Part shown: positions 27,359-36,978 of the stretch, piece by piece
Layout of the letters: each line of letters starts with the position of its first letter
Numbering within the stretch: position 1 is the first letter of the stretch
Source: Mucilaginibacter limnophilus
Lineage (GTDB): Bacteria > Bacteroidota > Bacteroidia > Sphingobacteriales > Sphingobacteriaceae
Assembly (NCBI RefSeq): GCF_004005815.1
Contig: NZ_SACK01000005.1
Span: 186,001-250,000 of the forward strand
Direction: 5' to 3'
Length of the DNA: 64,000 bases
The notes under the pieces: model-generated
Database searches by the model: none
Seen by the model: only the letters and a program-made list of their open reading frames with translations
What the model was told of the DNA's origin: nothing
Program-made: the position numbers and the translations under genes

Positions 27359-30300
27359 TTAAAACCTCACATTAACACCACCGGTAAATACTGTCGGGTT
27401 TGGATAGCCAAAGGCTGCGCTTTCCGGATCAAGCCCGGTGAATGATTTTGATTTCAGCAGTATGGCCAGGTTATCTCCGCCAACGTATACCCTTACCGAT
27501 TTCAATCTTACTTTTCTTAAAGCATTCTGTCCGAAAGTGTAGCCTAACTGCGCGTTACGTAATTTCAGGTACATACCGTTTTCAATAAAGTAGGTTGAAA
27601 AGCGTGCTTCAAAGTTAGCATCGGTAAGTGCAGGCGCCGGAATGTTTGAATTAGGATTGCTGGGACTCCATGCATCTAGCAGGCGTGTGCCTTTGTTAGA
27701 TGATGATTCAACTGCACTCCAAAAATCGGTAAAGCGTTTAGCCTGATTATCTACCTCGACAGAACCTACACCTTGCAGCAGGAACGACAGATCAAAATTT
27801 TTGTAAGTAATATTTGCGTTGAATCCATAGGTAAAGTTCGGTATAGGTACGCCTATCCAGGTACGGTCGTAATCGTTTATTACACCGTTGTTATCCAAAT
27901 CGCGGTAGCGGATACGGCCAAGGCCTTTACCTGGTTGGTCGGCATGAGCGTCAACTTCGGCTTGTGTGCGGAACAAACCATCGGCCACATAACCAAAGTA
28001 TGATCCGAATGGACGGCCCAATATATTTTGCCCCCTACCGTCGCCGCCATAAGCGTTAATCACTTCGTTTGGCAGCTTGGTTACTTTATTTTTAACCGTT
28101 GCGATATTGCCTACAAGTTCTAAACGCCAGTCGTTATTAATCGAGGTACGGTAGCCAGCCATAAACTCAAAACCTTTGTTTTGCATTGATGCGCCATTAA
28201 CCCAACGGTTACCACCTTCACCCAACACGCCGATATATGGCGGAAGTATCAGGATGTCTGACGTTTCTTTGATATAATAATCAATGCTGCCATAAATTTT
28301 CTGATTAAACAGCGAGTAGTCTAAACCAATGTTTGACATTTTTGTCGATTCCCATTTAAGGTCGGGATTAGCGTTTTGGGTAAGGTAAAAACCGGATGGC
28401 AACACACCGCTTTTATTCCCATTTATATCATACGAAGTAATGTTATAGTTTGAAAGATAAATGTTATAAATAGCATTGTTAGCAATCTGCTCGTTACCGG
28501 TTATACCAAAGCCATAACGCAATTTCAGGTCATCAAATACAGAGGTGATTTTTTTGAAGAAAGGCTCTTCACTAACACGCCATCCCAAAGAAAAAGCCGG
28601 AAATAAACCAAATTTATTATTTTGCCCGAAGCGCGACGAGCCATCATACCTTAAGGTTCCTGATATAAGATATCTATCAAGGTATGAGTAATTCGCTTTT
28701 GCTAAATATGAAAACAATACATTTTTTGCGCCGTAGCCGCTATTATCTTTAATACCTGTTCCGGCATCCAGGTACATATAATCAGGATCTTCCAAAACAT
28801 AATCTTCGCGGGAAGCATTGAAGAAATTTGTATTTGAGGTAACGTACTCGGTACCGGCAGTTACATTTAACCTGTGGTTATTTTTTACCAGCTGGTAATC
28901 TAAAGTATTGGTCCAGGTTGTATTAACTACATGATTTTGCGAGTTAATCACCTTATTTACATCGTTAACCAGGTAACCGCTTACATACTTTTTTTGCCAG
29001 TTACGGGCATTGTAGTTGCCATAATCAATACCAAAATTTGAGCGGAAAGTTAAACCGTTAATAATTTTTAGTTCAGCAAAGAAGTTACCAAACAGGCGCA
29101 TATAATTATAGCCGTTCTGTTTGTTATCTTCAAGCACACGTACAGGGTTTTGCCTGTCGTTCATACCCGCTACGGGGCCGCCCCAACCTATGCCATCAGC
29201 TGTGTGTACCGGGATAAGCGGCACAGCCTGCAATGCCGCGTTGATAATATCAGCCTGTACCTCTTTGGTTTTAGTAAGGCTAAGGTTCTCTCCTATGGTA
29301 AATTTGCCGTCGAACAATTTATAATCGCTGTTCATACGAACAGACAGACGATTAAAACCGGTTGTTTTGATGATGCCCTTATTGTCAAAATAACCCAATG
29401 AGAATAAGTAATTACCGTTTGGCGTGGCGTTTGATACCTGCGCATCGTAGTTTTGCACAACACCTAACCGTGATATTTCGTCAAACCAGTTTGTATTGGC
29501 CGACTTGATAGTGTGTGCTGCATCCAGGTATTCAGGGACATACACCTTACTTAAAACCGGCTGATTTGTAACCGGGTCAACATTCCAGTCATACCGGTAT
29601 TGTATACTGTTTGTATTTGGGTCGAAACCACTGTTTACGCTTGCCTGCCAAAGTACCTTGCCGTATTGCTCGGCATCAAGCATTTCTATTTTATTAAGAT
29701 AACTTGAAAGCGCTGTATAAGCATTAACGTTTACAGCGGTACCATTACCTTTTGCATGTTTGGTAGTAATTACAATTACACCATTTGCGGCACGTGCGCC
29801 ATAGCTGCTTGCAGCAGAGGCATCTTTAAGCACCTGCATTGATTCTATATCAGCTGGGTTTAGCTCATGCATACCTGCCTTAGTAGGCACACCGTCAATA
29901 ATGTAAAGCGGATCATTATCGTTAAGCGTACCTATACCTCTTATACGCACAGTTACAGGTGCACTTGGCGAACCACTACTGGTGATGTACATACCCGGCA
30001 CCTGCCCCTGTAAAGCTTTTATGGGGTTTGCAACGGCTTGTTTTCTTGCCTCGTCAACATCTACAACCGTAACAGCGCCGGTTAGATCTTTTTTACGCTG
30101 ACTTTGGTAACCGGTAACAACTACCTGTTCAAGGGTTTTTACGTCATCGGTTAAGGTTATATCAATCTTGGTACGGCCATTAACAGCAATCTCTTGTGTT
30201 GTAAAGCCCAGATATGAGAAAACCAGCACCGCATTGTCGCCTTGTACAGGCAGGCTGTATTGCCCGTTCACATCGGTAGCCGATGCAGTTGCGGTACCCT

Positions 30301-30439
30301 TTAGCAGTACGCTAATGCCTACAAGGCTTTCGCCCTTAGCGTCGGTCACTTTTCCGGATACGGTAGTTTTGTTCTGTGCGCTTGTTATCTGGAAAAAACA
30401 AGACATAGAAAGAATGAGTAAAAAATACTTCAATTTCAT
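27359..30439 (-). CDS. susC-like: SusC/RagA-family TonB-linked outer-membrane transporter
   Basis: 1026 residues. A signal peptide ends at ITSAQ. A CarboxypepD_reg-like domain (about 25-100), the SusC signature VVVTGYQSQRKKDLTGAV, a TonB plug (IRGIGTLNDNDPLYIIDGVP, GARAANGVIVITTK) and a 22-strand-type barrel ending in GGVNVRF follow. It imports oligosaccharides together with the SusD lid in a TonB-dependent way. First gene of the outer-membrane part of the fructan locus. The 175-base space upstream separates it from the fructokinase gene and carries a hairpin. Confidence 0.95.
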   Translation of the reverse strand: MKLKYFLLILSMSCFFQITSAQNKTTVSGKVTDAKGESLVGISVLLKGTATASATDVNGQYSLPVQGDNAVLVFSYLGFTTQEIAVNGRTKIDITLTDDVKTLEQVVVTGYQSQRKKDLTGAVTVVDVDEARKQAVANPIKALQGQVPGMYITSSGSPSAPVTVRIRGIGTLNDNDPLYIIDGVPTKAGMHELNPADIESMQVLKDASAASSYGARAANGVIVITTKHAKGNGTAVNVNAYTALSSYLNKIEMLDAEQYGKVLWQASVNSGFDPNTNSIQYRYDWNVDPVTNQPVLSKVYVPEYLDAAHTIKSANTNWFDEISRLGVVQNYDAQVSNATPNGNYLFSLGYFDNKGIIKTTGFNRLSVRMNSDYKLFDGKFTIGENLSLTKTKEVQADIINAALQAVPLIPVHTADGIGWGGPVAGMNDRQNPVRVLEDNKQNGYNYMRLFGNFFAELKIINGLTFRSNFGIDYGNYNARNWQKKYVSGYLVNDVNKVINSQNHVVNTTWTNTLDYQLVKNNHRLNVTAGTEYVTSNTNFFNASREDYVLEDPDYMYLDAGTGIKDNSGYGAKNVLFSYLAKANYSYLDRYLISGTLRYDGSSRFGQNNKFGLFPAFSLGWRVSEEPFFKKITSVFDDLKLRYGFGITGNEQIANNAIYNIYLSNYNITSYDINGNKSGVLPSGFYLTQNANPDLKWESTKMSNIGLDYSLFNQKIYGSIDYYIKETSDILILPPYIGVLGEGGNRWVNGASMQNKGFEFMAGYRTSINNDWRLELVGNIATVKNKVTKLPNEVINAYGGDGRGQNILGRPFGSYFGYVADGLFRTQAEVDAHADQPGKGLGRIRYRDLDNNGVINDYDRTWIGVPIPNFTYGFNANITYKNFDLSFLLQGVGSVEVDNQAKRFTDFWSAVESSSNKGTRLLDAWSPSNPNSNIPAPALTDANFEARFSTYFIENGMYLKLRNAQLGYTFGQNALRKVRLKSVRVYVGGDNLAILLKSKSFTGLDPESAAFGYPNPTVFTGGVNVRF

Positions 30440-30475
30440 TTCCTTTTAAAAAAGTTAAAAAATAAACATTTAGGC

Positions 30476-30496
30476 TGAGGCATTGGAGAAGCCTCA
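30476..30496 (-). other. Hairpin in the spacer between fructokinase and susC
   Basis: TGAGGC (30476-30481) pairs with GCCTCA (30491-30496). On the minus strand it is followed after some 15 bases by a T-rich stretch, so it may terminate part of the MFS-fructokinase transcript or form part of the susC leader. Confidence 0.3.
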
Positions 30497-30614
30497 TGGT
30501 TACAATTGGTTTTGTTATACAGCCCTGTTTATGACGGCTGCAAACTATTCGTTTTTTTCATAATTTTTAGTTTTAAGTGGTAATAATTTGGTTCAATCAA
30601 TCTATAAGGAATAC

Positions 30615-31565
30615 TTAACCTGCAAGCAGGCTACCGCTACGGTAATTTCTTTTTTCGGTATATTTCTTTTGCCATATAAATCTGTCAAAGTCAAACACTG
30701 AGTAAGCAGGGCACGCTCCCGACTGCGATGTTATGAATGCGCCCATGGCCACAGCATAGTCAAGCGTGGTTTCCATTGATTCGTTGCGCAGTTTCATGGC
30801 TAAAAATGCCGCCAGAAAAGCATCGCCGCTGCCTATTGTGTCTGCTACGTTGATACTATAAGCAGGATAATCGTACCTGTAACTGGCAGTATAGTATGAT
30901 GCCCCTTTGCTGCCTTTGGTTATCAATACTTCGCTGATGCTGAAACGGCCAAATAATGTGGCGATAGCCTCGGCTTCGGTATCACAATCGGCATTATACC
31001 AGCTGGCAATCATCATCAGCTCGCCCATATTCAACTTTACCAGATTTGAGCGTTCAAGCAGGGCGGTAATCAACTCAGTAGTATAATGCGGTGCACGCAG
31101 GTTCACATCAAACACACGATAACTTGCATAATCAAGCATTTTAAAAAGTGTTTTACGGCTTACCGCATCGCGCGAGCCAAGGCTGCCGAATACAAAAGCA
31201 CCTGAGTTTTTTACCAGTGTTTCGTACTCTTTGTACCAGCCTAATTTATCCCACGCTACCGGGTAAACTATTTCATATGATACTTCGTGGTTATCATTTA
31301 TGCGGGCAAGCACTTCGCTGGTGGCCTGCGCCTCGGTTACCTGCACAAAATTTGCCGACAAGCCTATGCTGCCAAGAAAGTCTATCAGGTCGGCGCCGGG
31401 TTTATCGTTACCTATAGCGCTTATAATTGAACTGTTAATGCCCAGTTTATGCAGATGATAAGCCACGTTCATAGGCGCGCCTCCTGGCTTACGCTCGGTT
31501 GGCAACACATCCCAAAGTATTTCGCCAAAACAAACTACCGAATTGTTATTGTATCCGTTTCCCAT
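30615..31565 (-). CDS. Fructokinase, PfkB family
   Basis: 316 residues, ribokinase-like fold. The substrate motif GGAPMNVAYHLHKLG is near the N-terminus, and the anion-hole/catalytic motif is DTIGSGDAF with base Asp248. It phosphorylates fructose to fructose-6-phosphate in the cytoplasm. The gene follows the MFS transporter gene, whose TGA precedes its ATG by one base, so the two are tightly coupled. This supplies the intracellular end of the fructan pathway. Confidence 0.88.
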   Translation of the reverse strand: MGNGYNNNSVVCFGEILWDVLPTERKPGGAPMNVAYHLHKLGINSSIISAIGNDKPGADLIDFLGSIGLSANFVQVTEAQATSEVLARINDNHEVSYEIVYPVAWDKLGWYKEYETLVKNSGAFVFGSLGSRDAVSRKTLFKMLDYASYRVFDVNLRAPHYTTELITALLERSNLVKLNMGELMMIASWYNADCDTEAEAIATLFGRFSISEVLITKGSKGASYYTASYRYDYPAYSINVADTIGSGDAFLAAFLAMKLRNESMETTLDYAVAMGAFITSQSGACPAYSVFDFDRFIWQKKYTEKRNYRSGSLLAG

Positions 31566-31566
31566 A

Positions 31567-32898
31567 TCAATGCATTATTAAGTTCGATCCTATTTGCTCA
31601 AGTGATTTACCTTTGGTTTCGGGCATCATACGCCAAACAAATATTAGTTGCAGTATCATCATGGCGCCGAAGAAGGCAAAGGTGGTAGCGCCTCCCAGCC
31701 GCTCTGCCAGGTACGGGAAGCAGAAGGCTATTAATGCGGCCATTACCCAGTGTGTTGAACTACCTAACGTTTGTCCTTTTGCGCGTACTTCATTCGGAAA
31801 TATCTCCGATATAAACACCCAGATAACTGCCCCTTGTGAAAAGGCGAAAAAGGCGATGAATATCATCATGTAAATAGGTATTGAAAAGCCGTTGAACTGA
31901 CCCGTGTAAAAAGTATATGCCACCAAAAACAGCGAAGAGATCAAGCCTACTGACCCGATAAACATCAGCACACGGCGGCCAACCTTATCAATAAAATTAA
32001 TAGCGATCAGAGTAAAAATAAAGTTAATCAATCCCACCCCTACTGTTGACAGCAATGATGAATGTGCGCCAAGGCCTGCCATTTCAAAAATGCGCGGAGC
32101 ATAGTAAATTATGGCGTTAATACCCGATACCTGATTAAAGAAGGCGAACAATACCGCCAGCATCACCGGGGTTTTGTATTTACCGCTGAAAATGCCGGTG
32201 CTTTCTGTTTTAACTTCAGCGTTACGTGCCGAATTCTGGATAGCTTTTAACTCATCGTCGCAATTCAGCGGATTGATAACCCTGAGGATAGATAGCGCTT
32301 TATCCGTAGCACCCTTTTTAAGGATAAGCCAGCGCGGGCTTTCCGGTATGAAATAGATCAGCACTAAAAAAATCACCGATGGTACAGCCTGGACACCCAG
32401 CATTAAGCGCCATGATGAATCGCCAAGCTGACTGATCAGGTAATTTGACAGGAAGGATACAAGTATGCCCAGCACTACGTTGAACTGGAATAAACCGACA
32501 AGGCTGCCGCGTCGGTCGGCAGGTGAAACTTCTGATATATAGATAGGCGCAGTTACCGATGATGCGCCTACGCCAAGCCCCCCAAGAAAACGAAACACCA
32601 GGAAAACTGACCAGTCGCCTGCAAGCGCGGTACCCAATGATGATAACAGGTAGGCTACTGCTACAAAATACAAAGTGTTTTTACGCCCGAAGCTATCAGA
32701 TGGGCGTGAGCCAAACAGCGAACCGATAACAGTACCTATAAGCGCGATAGATATGGTAAGGCCATGCTCAAATACTGAAAGATGCCAGAATTGTTGAATA
32801 GATTTTTCGGCGCCGGAGATAACCGCGGTATCAAAACCGAACAAAAAGCCCCCAAGCGCTACGACCATTGACCAGGCCAGTACAGAATGTTTTCCCAT
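31567..32898 (-). CDS. MFS sugar porter, probable fructose permease
   Basis: 443 residues with 12 transmembrane segments. Sugar-porter motifs are visible: GSRPSDSFGRKNTL in loop 2-3 (RxxDxxGRR-like), PESPRWLILK, QVSGINAIIYYAP in TM7, DKVGRRVLM and PETKGKSLEQI at the C-terminus. These are the hallmarks of the GLUT-like family. It is coupled to fructokinase and placed in the GH32 locus, so fructose import over the inner membrane is the likely job. Divergent from the sensor-regulator gene across 315 bases. Confidence 0.9.
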   Translation of the reverse strand: MGKHSVLAWSMVVALGGFLFGFDTAVISGAEKSIQQFWHLSVFEHGLTISIALIGTVIGSLFGSRPSDSFGRKNTLYFVAVAYLLSSLGTALAGDWSVFLVFRFLGGLGVGASSVTAPIYISEVSPADRRGSLVGLFQFNVVLGILVSFLSNYLISQLGDSSWRLMLGVQAVPSVIFLVLIYFIPESPRWLILKKGATDKALSILRVINPLNCDDELKAIQNSARNAEVKTESTGIFSGKYKTPVMLAVLFAFFNQVSGINAIIYYAPRIFEMAGLGAHSSLLSTVGVGLINFIFTLIAINFIDKVGRRVLMFIGSVGLISSLFLVAYTFYTGQFNGFSIPIYMMIFIAFFAFSQGAVIWVFISEIFPNEVRAKGQTLGSSTHWVMAALIAFCFPYLAERLGGATTFAFFGAMMILQLIFVWRMMPETKGKSLEQIGSNLIMH

Positions 32899-33213
32899 AA
32901 AATGTTAAAGTATAATTGGAATTAATGGCTGCAAGGTAGAGTGATATGCGGCGGCGGAATATAATAATCGTACCAAATGATTATAAATTACAGTTTAATA
33001 ATAACTATTTGAATTACAGTAATTTAATTTTTTACCCCCCTGCTTTATTTAAACACATTTACAATTTTGTAACCATATTTTACAGTTTTGATACATCGGC
33101 AGTTACTTAGTACACTATGTTACCAAGCCGCTATTTGGAGCAAGCGTACATTTTTATATATCTTTAATCTTTGCCATTCTTTAAGGCTGTTATAACCAAT
33201 TATCCTGTTATTA
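32899..33213. promoter_or_regulatory. Divergent control region of the fructan locus
   Basis: No gene is seen. The AT-rich region has three direct TTACAGT copies at 32988-32994, 33014-33020 and 33080-33086. The first two extend to AATTACAGT and are 26 bases apart. Hybrid two-component regulators usually bind direct repeats, so these are candidate sites for the neighbouring regulator. No matching copy was found in the 175 bases before susC. Confidence 0.35.
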
Positions 33214-36024
33214 ATGCGCTCTGTATCTTCTGTATTAAAAAAGGTGTTTAATTATACTACGCAGCGTTACGTGTTTGCAAAACCACTGCTTTTTACGCTT
33301 GCCATATCCATGTTAAGCGGCTGTGGTGGTAAAAAACACGATCCTGAGTATGTTATCGGCTTTTCGCAATGTGTAGGTAGCGACCTGTGGCGAAAAACCA
33401 TGATGGAAGAGATTAAAATGGAGCTCTCGCTTCATCCTAATGCCACTTTAGTTTATGCTGATGCTAACGGAAGCAGCAAAACACAGATAGAACAGGTAAA
33501 AAAGATGCTTAACGACGGTGTTGACATCCTAATTATTTCACCTAACGAGGCCATGCCCCTTACCCCTATTGTTGAGCAGACTTATAATAAAGGTATCCCG
33601 GTAGTGGTTATTGATCGTAAAACATCATCAAACCTGTACACCGCCTATGTAGGCGCTGACAATTACGAGATTGGCAAAATGGCCGGTGAGTATGCCGGTA
33701 ATGTTTTAAAAGGCAAAGGCAACATCGTTGAAATAATGGGTTTGCCCGGATCATCACCTGCTATAGAACGTCAGCGTGGTTTTGCCGATGGCATTAAGCG
33801 GTTTAAAGATGTTAAAGTAACCTCGCAGTTATACGGCAACTGGCTAAAAGGTACTGCCGAAAATCAACTGCTTAAATCGGCCGCATCCCTTAACAACGTC
33901 GATATGGTATTTGCCCATAATGACGTGATGGCAGCGGGCGCGCGTAGTGTTATAAATCGCCTCAGATTAAATCACAGCATTAAGGTAGTAGGTATTGACG
34001 CGCTGCCCGGTAATGGTGGCGGTTTACAAATGGTAGGCTCAGGTGTGCTTAATGCAAGTATGTTGTACCCGACCGGCGGTAAAGAAGCTATTGTAACCGC
34101 CTTTCGGATATTGAATAAAGAGTCGTTCTCAAAAGAAAATAACCTGCAATCGCTGGTTATCGATTCATCAAACGTGCAGCTGATGAAACTGCAGTGGGCA
34201 AAAGTAAGCAGCCAGCAAAAAGATATCGAGCGCCAGCAAGCTTTACTTACCGAGCAGGAAACACTATTTAAAAGCCAGCAAACGGTATTAAACATCACGG
34301 TTATAACACTGGTACTGGCCATAATTTTTGGCGGACTGGCTTCGTATTCTCTATTAGAAAACCGTAAGATTAATAAAAGCCTTGAAGCCAAGAACGACGA
34401 GATTTTAAGCCAACGTAACAAGCTGATAGAAATGTCGGCAAAGGCCGAAATGGCAACTGAAGCTAAGCTGAACTTTTTTACCAATATATCCCACGAGTTC
34501 CGTACGCCGCTTACGCTGATACTATCGCCGCTGGAAGATTTGCTGAATAATGATAAAATTCGTTCGGTTGCGGGTAAAAACTTGAACCTGATACATAAAA
34601 ATGCATTCCGTTTGCTGCGACTGGTGAACCAGTTGATAGAATACCGCAAGATAGAATACGAAAAAATGCAGGTGAACGCCTCGCCAAATAACCTGGTTGA
34701 GTTTGTTAAAGATATAATTGACAGTTTTCAGCACAGCGCTAAAAAACGCAATATCGACCTGCGGTTAATCCATACAGACGCGCAAAACATTGACGTTTGG
34801 TTTGATGCCAATATGCTGGACAAAGTAGTATTTAACCTACTGGCAAATGCATTGAAATTTACCGGGCCAAATGGTAAGATACATGTGTTTATCAGGCAGG
34901 ACGATGAATATGTGTATGTTGATTTTCAGGATAACGGCATTGGTATGACGGACGATGAAGTGCTGCATGTTTTCGAACATTTTTATCAGGCTGACACCAA
35001 TTCCACCAAAGGTTCGGGGTTGGGACTTTCACTGTCAAAAGAATTGATGTTGCTGCACCATGGCGATTTAAAAGTATCAAGCAAAAAGTGGGAAGGCACA
35101 ACTTTCACCCTGACTTTGAAAACCGGCGCTGAACATTTCGCTGAAGATGAAATAAAAAGGGAACCTCTCAATAAAGCGGAATTATACGAACGGTCAAAAG
35201 TTTACACTACCGATTTGGATGAGACGACAGAAATACAGAATACCGACGCGCTGCGTGAACTGAAAGAACAATCGGTATTGATTATTGAAGATAATATCGA
35301 CCTGCTAAACTACCTGAGCGCCAAACTAAGCGAACAATATGAAGTATATACTGCCAGTAGTGGCACCGCCGGCCTTGACAGCGCTTATGAACTGGTGCCC
35401 GACATTATCATTTCGGACGTGGTGATACCCGGTATTATAGGTACCGAGCTTACCAGACGCTTAAAATCAGATATCCGTACATCACATATTCCCATTATTC
35501 TGCTAACTGCTAAAGGCAGTATTGAACAACAAATACACGGTATTGAAAGCATGGCTGACGCATACATTGCCAAGCCTTTTAATTATGATTACCTACTGGC
35601 AACAGCTAAAAACTTACTGAAGAACAGGGCGTTGCTAAAAGATCATTATTCAAGCGATATAAGTACACAAGGAAAAGTTCCGATGTCAAATTCGCTGGAT
35701 AAAAAGTTTCTAAACGACTTTGCAGGCATTGTTGAGCAAAATCTATCTAACGAAAACTTCAGCGTTGATGATATTTGCAAGCTGATAGGCATATCCCGTG
35801 TTCAGTTATATCGCAAAGTAAAAGCCCTGTTAAACTGCAGCATTACCGATTACATTTTAAAACGTCGCCTTAAAAAGGCTAAGTACTTGCTAATTAATGA
35901 AAACTACACCATTGCAGAAGTTACTTACATGGTAGGATTTGCGACACCCAATTACTTTTCAACGGTTTTTAAGGCTAAATATGGTATAACCCCTACAGAG
36001 TTCAAAAGAAGTCAGCACATTTGA
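33214..36024 (+). CDS. Hybrid two-component system sensor-regulator with LacI/ribose-type sugar-binding sensor (BT1754-like)
   Basis: 936 residues in one chain. Domains: signal/anchor (about 22-37, ending in a lipobox-like LSGC), periplasmic sugar-binding fold of the Peripla_BP type (45-320: YVIGFSQCVGSDLWR, PVVVIDRKTSS, YVGADNYEIGKMAGEY, VFAHNDVMAAGA), coiled segment, TM (about 361-382), HisKA with H427 in NISHEFRTPL, HATPase (NLLANALKF, DNGIGM, GSGLGLSLSKEL), receiver with D735 and K787, and an AraC-type double HTH (about 850-932). This matches the fructose-sensing regulator BT1754 of Bacteroides, which controls a fructan locus. It is transcribed divergently from the locus it should activate. 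Confidence 0.92.
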   Translation: MRSVSSVLKKVFNYTTQRYVFAKPLLFTLAISMLSGCGGKKHDPEYVIGFSQCVGSDLWRKTMMEEIKMELSLHPNATLVYADANGSSKTQIEQVKKMLNDGVDILIISPNEAMPLTPIVEQTYNKGIPVVVIDRKTSSNLYTAYVGADNYEIGKMAGEYAGNVLKGKGNIVEIMGLPGSSPAIERQRGFADGIKRFKDVKVTSQLYGNWLKGTAENQLLKSAASLNNVDMVFAHNDVMAAGARSVINRLRLNHSIKVVGIDALPGNGGGLQMVGSGVLNASMLYPTGGKEAIVTAFRILNKESFSKENNLQSLVIDSSNVQLMKLQWAKVSSQQKDIERQQALLTEQETLFKSQQTVLNITVITLVLAIIFGGLASYSLLENRKINKSLEAKNDEILSQRNKLIEMSAKAEMATEAKLNFFTNISHEFRTPLTLILSPLEDLLNNDKIRSVAGKNLNLIHKNAFRLLRLVNQLIEYRKIEYEKMQVNASPNNLVEFVKDIIDSFQHSAKKRNIDLRLIHTDAQNIDVWFDANMLDKVVFNLLANALKFTGPNGKIHVFIRQDDEYVYVDFQDNGIGMTDDEVLHVFEHFYQADTNSTKGSGLGLSLSKELMLLHHGDLKVSSKKWEGTTFTLTLKTGAEHFAEDEIKREPLNKAELYERSKVYTTDLDETTEIQNTDALRELKEQSVLIIEDNIDLLNYLSAKLSEQYEVYTASSGTAGLDSAYELVPDIIISDVVIPGIIGTELTRRLKSDIRTSHIPIILLTAKGSIEQQIHGIESMADAYIAKPFNYDYLLATAKNLLKNRALLKDHYSSDISTQGKVPMSNSLDKKFLNDFAGIVEQNLSNENFSVDDICKLIGISRVQLYRKVKALLNCSITDYILKRRLKKAKYLLINENYTIAEVTYMVGFATPNYFSTVFKAKYGITPTEFKRSQHI

Positions 36025-36050
36025 AAAAGTGAAATAAAGCCTCCAGAGGT

Positions 36051-36905
36051 TTATCGTTCATTTCGGTTCAATGCAAATTGAAACTGATTATGGAATAAAA
36101 ATTTTCGCAGGTTAACCAGGTTATCAGCGTTTATCAGATCTACTCCTATAGAAAGTAAATAACTCCAAACTTTTTGGTTTTCAGGTGCAGCATACAAACG
36201 TACTTTTTCATTTCTCTCATGAGCCATCTTAATATACTCCCTTAGTTTTATATCTTCAGTTACAGGAACAGGCCCGTTTCCCCTCCAGCTTAAAAATTTA
36301 GAATATTTGCAGCTGGCCATTAAAAAAACATTTGGCTGATTTTCGAACTTTTCTATTTTATCTAACTCAATATCTGCAAATACTAATCTTGAATCTTCAT
36401 TTAATATAATATTTAGTGGTTTATGCCCTGAAAGCACTATTGTAACAGGTGCAAGCTTTATAACGCCCGAATGATAACTTGTTAAAATATTTTCATATTT
36501 CTTTAATACAGGCTTTAAAGCTTCATAAGTTTTTGCGGCATTAGTTTTAATGTCAATCATGAGCACTATTGAGGATGCGCCGGCATGGGCAACTTTTTGA
36601 GAATCTCTAAGTAAATATGCTGCAAGAGGCTTAAGGTATACCTTTTCAAGCGTACGTTGGCTTTTGAAATATGGAAAGTAGTGGGCTATTATTAGTTTTC
36701 CATTAAGTAAATGAACATCGGCCTCAATATGGGTAAATCCGTTTTCCAACGCTTCATTTAAAGGTCTTTTATGAAGATAATCATTATGAGCAAACCCTTG
36801 CGGAAATGATGTGTCTTGGCAAATAGCTTTACATACTATACAAAAACTTATTATAACAAGCGTTAAAACCCGGGTAAAAAGCCAATGTAAATACTGTTTA
36901 AACAT
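36051..36905 (-). CDS. Glycerophosphodiester phosphodiesterase / PI-PLC-like family protein
   Basis: 284 residues with a signal peptide or anchor (LTLVIISFCIVCKAICQ). The GDPD-type TIM-barrel starts with GFAHNDYLHKRPLNEAL (H40, N41), then THIEADVHLLNGKLIIAHY (E61, D63, H75). These are the metal and catalytic residues of the family, although the second His motif is HN rather than HR. The C-terminal LLSIGVDLINADNLVNLRKFL fits the last strand of the barrel. It should act in the periplasm on a phosphodiester, perhaps a glycerolipid head group. It follows the membrane-protein gene on the same strand, 73 bases on. Confidence 0.75.
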   Translation of the reverse strand: MFKQYLHWLFTRVLTLVIISFCIVCKAICQDTSFPQGFAHNDYLHKRPLNEALENGFTHIEADVHLLNGKLIIAHYFPYFKSQRTLEKVYLKPLAAYLLRDSQKVAHAGASSIVLMIDIKTNAAKTYEALKPVLKKYENILTSYHSGVIKLAPVTIVLSGHKPLNIILNEDSRLVFADIELDKIEKFENQPNVFLMASCKYSKFLSWRGNGPVPVTEDIKLREYIKMAHERNEKVRLYAAPENQKVWSYLLSIGVDLINADNLVNLRKFLFHNQFQFALNRNER

Positions 36906-36978
36906 GATAAAGGAAACCTTTTATAGATTTCCCGCAATATATAAAATTAATTGACTATCAATAAATTGTCAATGATAA

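Noticed and set aside
33972-34649. 225-codon minus-strand frame inside the hybrid sensor gene
   Set aside because: It is a shadow of the Peripla_BP/HisKA coding region, rich in Ser/Leu with no domain.
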